A program made the translations under genes and the position numbers. From the NCBI GenBank assembly GCA_024644125.1, contig JAHELQ010000056.1, positions 1 to 16,619 of the forward strand: 16,619 nucleotides of DNA. Direction: 5' to 3'. Under the pieces are notes generated by a model. The model was not told where the DNA came from, searched no databases, and saw only the letters and a list, made by a program, of their open reading frames with translations. Each line of letters begins with the position of its first letter. Positions within the stretch are counted from its first letter, which is position 1. This stretch comes from Candidatus Aminicenantota bacterium (GTDB lineage Bacteria; Acidobacteriota; Aminicenantia; UBA2199). Of the stretch, positions 14,071 through 16,619 are shown piece after piece.

Positions 14071-16619
14071 CATACGATTATTAATATCTTCAATGATACG
14101 GCAACCAATCATCCCGCGGATGAGACCATTCCGCAATTGTTTGAAAAACGGGTGGCTGAAGCCGCCGATCACATTGCCGTACGGTTTTTTCATCTTCATC
14201 TGACGTACAGGGAATTGAACGAAAGGTCAAACCGGTTGGCCCATTTTCTCAGAACGCGGGGGGTAGGGCGCGACACAGTTGTGGGCTTATTGATGGACCG
14301 GTCGCTGGAATTGATTGTGTCGGTCGTCGCCGTGTTGAAGGCCGGCGGCGCGTACTTGCCGCTGGATCCCCATTTTCCCGAGCGACGACTCTACTCCATT
14401 CTGGATGAGAATCTGCCGCCGGTGGTCATCACCAGGCAAGAGGCTGTCAAAGCGATGTCGTTTTCGTCGCTGCAATCTTCTCCAACACTCGAGGTGGAAA
14501 TCGTCAAAACGCCGCCGCGGCAACCGGTAACTTGTTTTGACGATTTACCGAGGCCCAATCGCACATTGGTGGACTATGACAAATACCACCGCCGCATCGG
14601 TATCGCTCCAGTGAAAAAAACCGTCACACTACAGATGTCCCGTGGTTGCCCCTACAATTGCCTGTATTGCCATAAGATCTGGCCAAAAAACCATGTGACC
14701 CGCAGCGCGGAGCATGTGATGGAGGAGATCCGCTATTGCCGCGACGCCGGAGTGCGGCAATTTGTGTTCATCGACGACATCTTCAACCTGGATAAAAAGA
14801 ACAGCGGCAAAATTCTCGAAACCATCATCAAGGAAGAGCTCGATATCCAACTCTTCTTTCCCAACGGATTGCGCGCCGACATATTGGACCGGGAATTCAT
14901 CGACCTGATGGCCGAGGCCGGCACCGTGAATATCGATGTGGCGCTCGAGTCCGGCTCGGAGCGGATCCAAAAATTGATGCGCAAGAATTTGAATATCGAA
15001 AAATTTGTGGAGAATGTCCGCTATATCGCAACGGCGCATCCGCAGATCATTCTAGAGATGGAGATGTTGCAAGGGGTGCCCACCGAAACCGAGGATGAGG
15101 CGTTGCTCACCCTGGAGATTTTGAAGGAAATCAAGTGGGTTCATTTTCCCAATCTCAATATATTGAAAATATTTCCCAATACAGACATGTACCGGTTGGC
15201 CATCGAGCAGGGGGTGTCGAGAGATGCCATCATGCGCTCAACCAATTTCGCCTATCATGAACTACCCGCCACATTGCCGTATCCCGCCTCCTTCACCAGG
15301 CAATGCCAGGCGATGTTACTGGACGAGTATTTTCTTTCCAAAGAGCGTTTGAGAGCCGTTTTACCGGTCCAGATGAAGATCCTCTCGGAGGAAGAACTGG
15401 TGCAAAAATACGACACCTACCTTCCCGTCAGGATTCGGAGCTTCCAGGATATTCTGGATGTATGCGGGCTGGCGCCGGAAGATCTGGGCGACGCGCGTCC
15501 GGTTCCGGAGGGCCGGTTGATAGCCGGGGATTTTAACGAAAAAATAAAGCATTGTTTCAAAACCCAAAAAAAAGAGCCGGGGGCGTTGCGTGTCTTGTTA
15601 CTGGATCTGTCGCAGTTTTTCAGCGGCGATTCCGGCGACATGTTGTACGATGTGGTGGAAGAACCTCTAGGATTGATGTGCTTGTTGACATATTTGGAAG
15701 AGACCTTCGGCGGAAAAATCGACGGCAAGATTTTGAAGTCGCGAATCGATTTCGACGGCTACTCCGATTTGAAGCGAAAAATAGAAGCATTCAATCCGCA
15801 ATTGATCGGAATCCGCACCCTGTCTTACTTCAAGGACTTTTTTCATCACGCGGTAACCCGGATGCGGCAATGGGGAGTTTCGGTTCCCATTATCGCCGGC
15901 GGGCCGTATGCCACCAGCGATTATGTGTTGATGCTAAAAGACCCCAATGTGAATCTAGCTGTATTGGGGGAAGGGGAACTGACATTCGCGGAATTGGTGG
16001 GAAAGATGTTGGAGAACGATGGCAACTTGCCCCCAAAAGAGATCCTGTCGTCGATCCAGGGACTGGCGTTCGTAGACCAGGCCGAAAATTCGCCAGCACG
16101 TCCCGTTTGCCGGGATGTCGTGGTTTTGGACGAAGGGGATGATTGGCTGCCGGAAGATGTGTCCAATCCGGCTTTGGTGAATGAAGCGGGTGATCTTGTG
16201 TATTTGATCTCCACCTCCGGTTCCACAGGCAAACCGAAGAGCGTGATGATGGAGCATCGCAGCCTTTGCAATCTGATTGGTTTCCAGTACCGGCAGAGCG
16301 GCATCGACTTTTCGCGCGTGCTGCAGTTCGCCTCCATCTCTTTTGACGTTTCGTTCCAGGAGATTTTTTCCACTCTGTTGGCCGGCGGAGAATTGTACCT
16401 GGTGGATGAAAATTTGCGTAGCCAGGTGTCTCAGTTGTGGGAGATGCTGGAAAAAAATTCGGTCAAAACGATGTTCATCCCGCCGGCGTTCTTGCGGTTT
16501 GTGTTTGAGGAGGAACGTCTGGCCGCGTCGTTTCCACGGTCCGTCGCTCACATTATCTGCGCCGGGGAGCAATTGGTGGTGACGGATCCCATGAAGTGGC
16601 GGTTCAAGGAAAACAAGGT
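13315..16619 (+). CDS. NRPS with adenylation domain interrupted by a radical SAM / B12-binding unit (3' end outside the window)
   Basis: The frame stays open for 1101 codons from the ATG at 13315 to the window end. Order: condensation C-lobe (residues 1-250), first part of an adenylation domain (about 265-390, a2 LKAGGAYLPLDP at 341-352), a radical SAM core (C445, C449, C452), a helical linker, a B12-binding-like domain (about 758-905), then the rest of the adenylation domain from about 935 (a3 TSGSTGKPK at 967-975). A normal a2-a3 gap is about 60 residues; here it is about 610. Pocket positions seen so far are D-V-Q-F-I-A, as in proline-activating domains. The window ends before a5, so no carrier or release domain is visible. 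Inferred role: it activates proline or a similar residue, accepts the chain from the upstream protein and modifies the residue with the embedded enzyme. The modification is not shown by the sequence. Confidence 0.96.
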   Translation, partial: MLNRRNRDELTLAASQKPEEQAFWLERLSGEVKPTSFPYDMPDTGRKDDYHEFPIQLDNNLAAGLKKMAGDSSVRLHLVLASLAACLAGQYGNTGDVLIGTPIFSGDSTESLINTVLPLRLNLQPHMSFKDLVLSMRDVTVQATQHQNFPMEILAEKLGFSQNQRRFPLFDIVVVLDDNQEIENILWTNPSVVFRFASDDSSLFGKLIYKPYLYHPQSIERFAAHFSRLARQMVAAPQTGLEEADILTDEERHTIINIFNDTATNHPADETIPQLFEKRVAEAADHIAVRFFHLHLTYRELNERSNRLAHFLRTRGVGRDTVVGLLMDRSLELIVSVVAVLKAGGAYLPLDPHFPERRLYSILDENLPPVVITRQEAVKAMSFSSLQSSPTLEVEIVKTPPRQPVTCFDDLPRPNRTLVDYDKYHRRIGIAPVKKTVTLQMSRGCPYNCLYCHKIWPKNHVTRSAEHVMEEIRYCRDAGVRQFVFIDDIFNLDKKNSGKILETIIKEELDIQLFFPNGLRADILDREFIDLMAEAGTVNIDVALESGSERIQKLMRKNLNIEKFVENVRYIATAHPQIILEMEMLQGVPTETEDEALLTLEILKEIKWVHFPNLNILKIFPNTDMYRLAIEQGVSRDAIMRSTNFAYHELPATLPYPASFTRQCQAMLLDEYFLSKERLRAVLPVQMKILSEEELVQKYDTYLPVRIRSFQDILDVCGLAPEDLGDARPVPEGRLIAGDFNEKIKHCFKTQKKEPGALRVLLLDLSQFFSGDSGDMLYDVVEEPLGLMCLLTYLEETFGGKIDGKILKSRIDFDGYSDLKRKIEAFNPQLIGIRTLSYFKDFFHHAVTRMRQWGVSVPIIAGGPYATSDYVLMLKDPNVNLAVLGEGELTFAELVGKMLENDGNLPPKEILSSIQGLAFVDQAENSPARPVCRDVVVLDEGDDWLPEDVSNPALVNEAGDLVYLISTSGSTGKPKSVMMEHRSLCNLIGFQYRQSGIDFSRVLQFASISFDVSFQEIFSTLLAGGELYLVDENLRSQVSQLWEMLEKNSVKTMFIPPAFLRFVFEEERLAASFPRSVAHIICAGEQLVVTDPMKWRFKENK
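14107..14487 (+). other. Adenylation domain, N-terminal segment (motifs a1-a2)
   Basis: This is the opening of a normal AMP-binding fold: the LTYRELNERSNRLAHFL helix near 14197, then the long hydrophobic helix and a2 LKAGGAYLPLDP at 14335-14370, then FPERRLYSILDE. Ordinary adenylation sequence appears to continue to about residue 390 (near 14485), where it gives way to the inserted enzyme. Together with the segment from 16117 it forms one split adenylation domain. Confidence 0.9.
14488..15585 (+). other. Inserted radical SAM core domain and helical linker
   Basis: The radical SAM signature C-P-Y-N-C-L-Y-C lies at 14647-14670 (C445, C449, C452) and binds the [4Fe-4S] cluster that cleaves S-adenosylmethionine. 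Other family hallmarks follow in order: FVFIDDIFNLD (483), PNGLRAD (516), ALESGSE (543) and GVPTETE (587). Before the cluster motif is DDLPRPNRTLVDYDKY (14539-14586), which in B12-dependent radical SAM proteins usually sits between the B12-binding and radical SAM domains. A charged helical stretch with ERLRAVLPVQMKILSEEELV follows (about residues 680-755). The likely class is cobalamin-dependent radical SAM, often methyltransferases acting on unactivated carbon or phosphorus. The exact reaction is unknown. Confidence 0.92.
15586..16116 (+). other. Inserted B12-binding-like domain, C-terminal to the radical SAM core
   Basis: The segment from LRVLLLDLSQ (residue 759) has the Rossmann-like pattern of the cobalamin-binding domain of B12 radical SAM enzymes. 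It shows EPLGLMCLLTYLEE, FNPQLIGIRTLS, VPIIAGGPYATS (GGPYATS at 862-868), VLGEGELTFAEL (GEGE at 885-888) and SIQGLAF near 16051-16071. No DxHxxG motif is seen, as is common for radical SAM enzymes that bind cobalamin without a histidine ligand. The usual order is B12 domain first, so its position after the core is odd. Cobalamin binding is inferred from family resemblance. Confidence 0.85.
16117..16619 (+). other. Adenylation domain, continuation from motif a3 (predicted Pro, incomplete)
   Basis: The adenylation fold resumes at DVVVLDEGDDWLPED (about 16114) and reaches a3 TSGSTGKPK at 16213-16239, followed by VMMEHRSL. Next come FDVSFQEIF (near 16339), FIPPAFLRF and IICAGEQL. Aligned to GrsA, the six pocket positions inside the window are D-V-Q-F-I-A, matching the start of the proline codes D-V-Q-(L/F)-I-A-H-V-V-K. 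Motifs a4-a10 beyond IICAGEQL are not in the window, so four code positions are unread. The preserved ATP-binding loop argues that the split domain still adenylates. Confidence 0.87.

Noticed and set aside
14488..16116. The insert as an assembly artefact or a separate gene dropped into the NRPS
   Set aside because: The frame is continuous through both borders with no stop codon, and the adenylation sequence before and after pairs up as one domain (a1-a2, then a3 onward). There is no internal start signal and no terminator. Base composition is not visibly different over the whole insert.
14488..16116. The insert as a class I methyltransferase, as in most interrupted adenylation domains
   Set aside because: No glycine-rich SAM-binding motif of the E/D-x-G-x-G-x-G type was found. 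The cluster cysteines and GGPYATS/GEGE motifs point to radical SAM plus B12 instead.
171..16582. Many other short open frames in the five alternative frames
   Set aside because: All lie within the two NRPS genes, overlap conserved motifs in the main frame and show no family features. The 15-base intergenic gap leaves no room for an extra gene.

Overview
The window is one bacterial nonribosomal peptide synthetase (NRPS) locus, coding on the + strand from end to end. It holds two very large genes in one operon, and both run off the window. A full Shine-Dalgarno sequence, a 15-base gap between the genes and no introns mark it as bacterial. GC is in the mid-50s percent by eye. I cannot name the lineage from the sequence.

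Positions 1-13299 are the 3' part (at least 4429 codons) of a four-module NRPS gene. The order is C-lobe of a condensation domain, A1-T1, C2-A2-T2, C3-A3-T3, C4-A4-T4, then a complete terminal condensation domain with no adenylation domain after it. I see no epimerisation, thioesterase or tailoring domain in this protein. Specificity codes read by eye suggest Phe for A1 (strong), unknown for A2, Val/Ile-like for A3 and Orn/Lys-like for A4.

Positions 13315-16619 are the 5' part (1101 codons) of the next NRPS gene, starting behind a strong ribosome binding site. Its product begins with only the C-terminal lobe of a condensation domain. An adenylation domain follows, split between core motifs a2 and a3 by about 545 residues. 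The insert contains a radical SAM core (C-x3-C-x2-C) and then a cobalamin-binding (B12-binding) fold. Cobalamin-dependent radical SAM enzymes normally have these two in the opposite order, so the insert looks circularly permuted. The adenylation fold resumes after it, and the six readable specificity positions (D-V-Q-F-I-A) match the proline signature. The window ends before motif a5.

Working model: the first protein builds ...-Phe-X-(Val/Ile)-(Orn/Lys)- and its terminal condensation domain passes the chain to the second protein. That protein probably activates proline and may modify it, for example by radical C-methylation, with an enzyme built into its own adenylation domain. The embedded, permuted B12-radical SAM unit is the strongest candidate here for an undescribed system.
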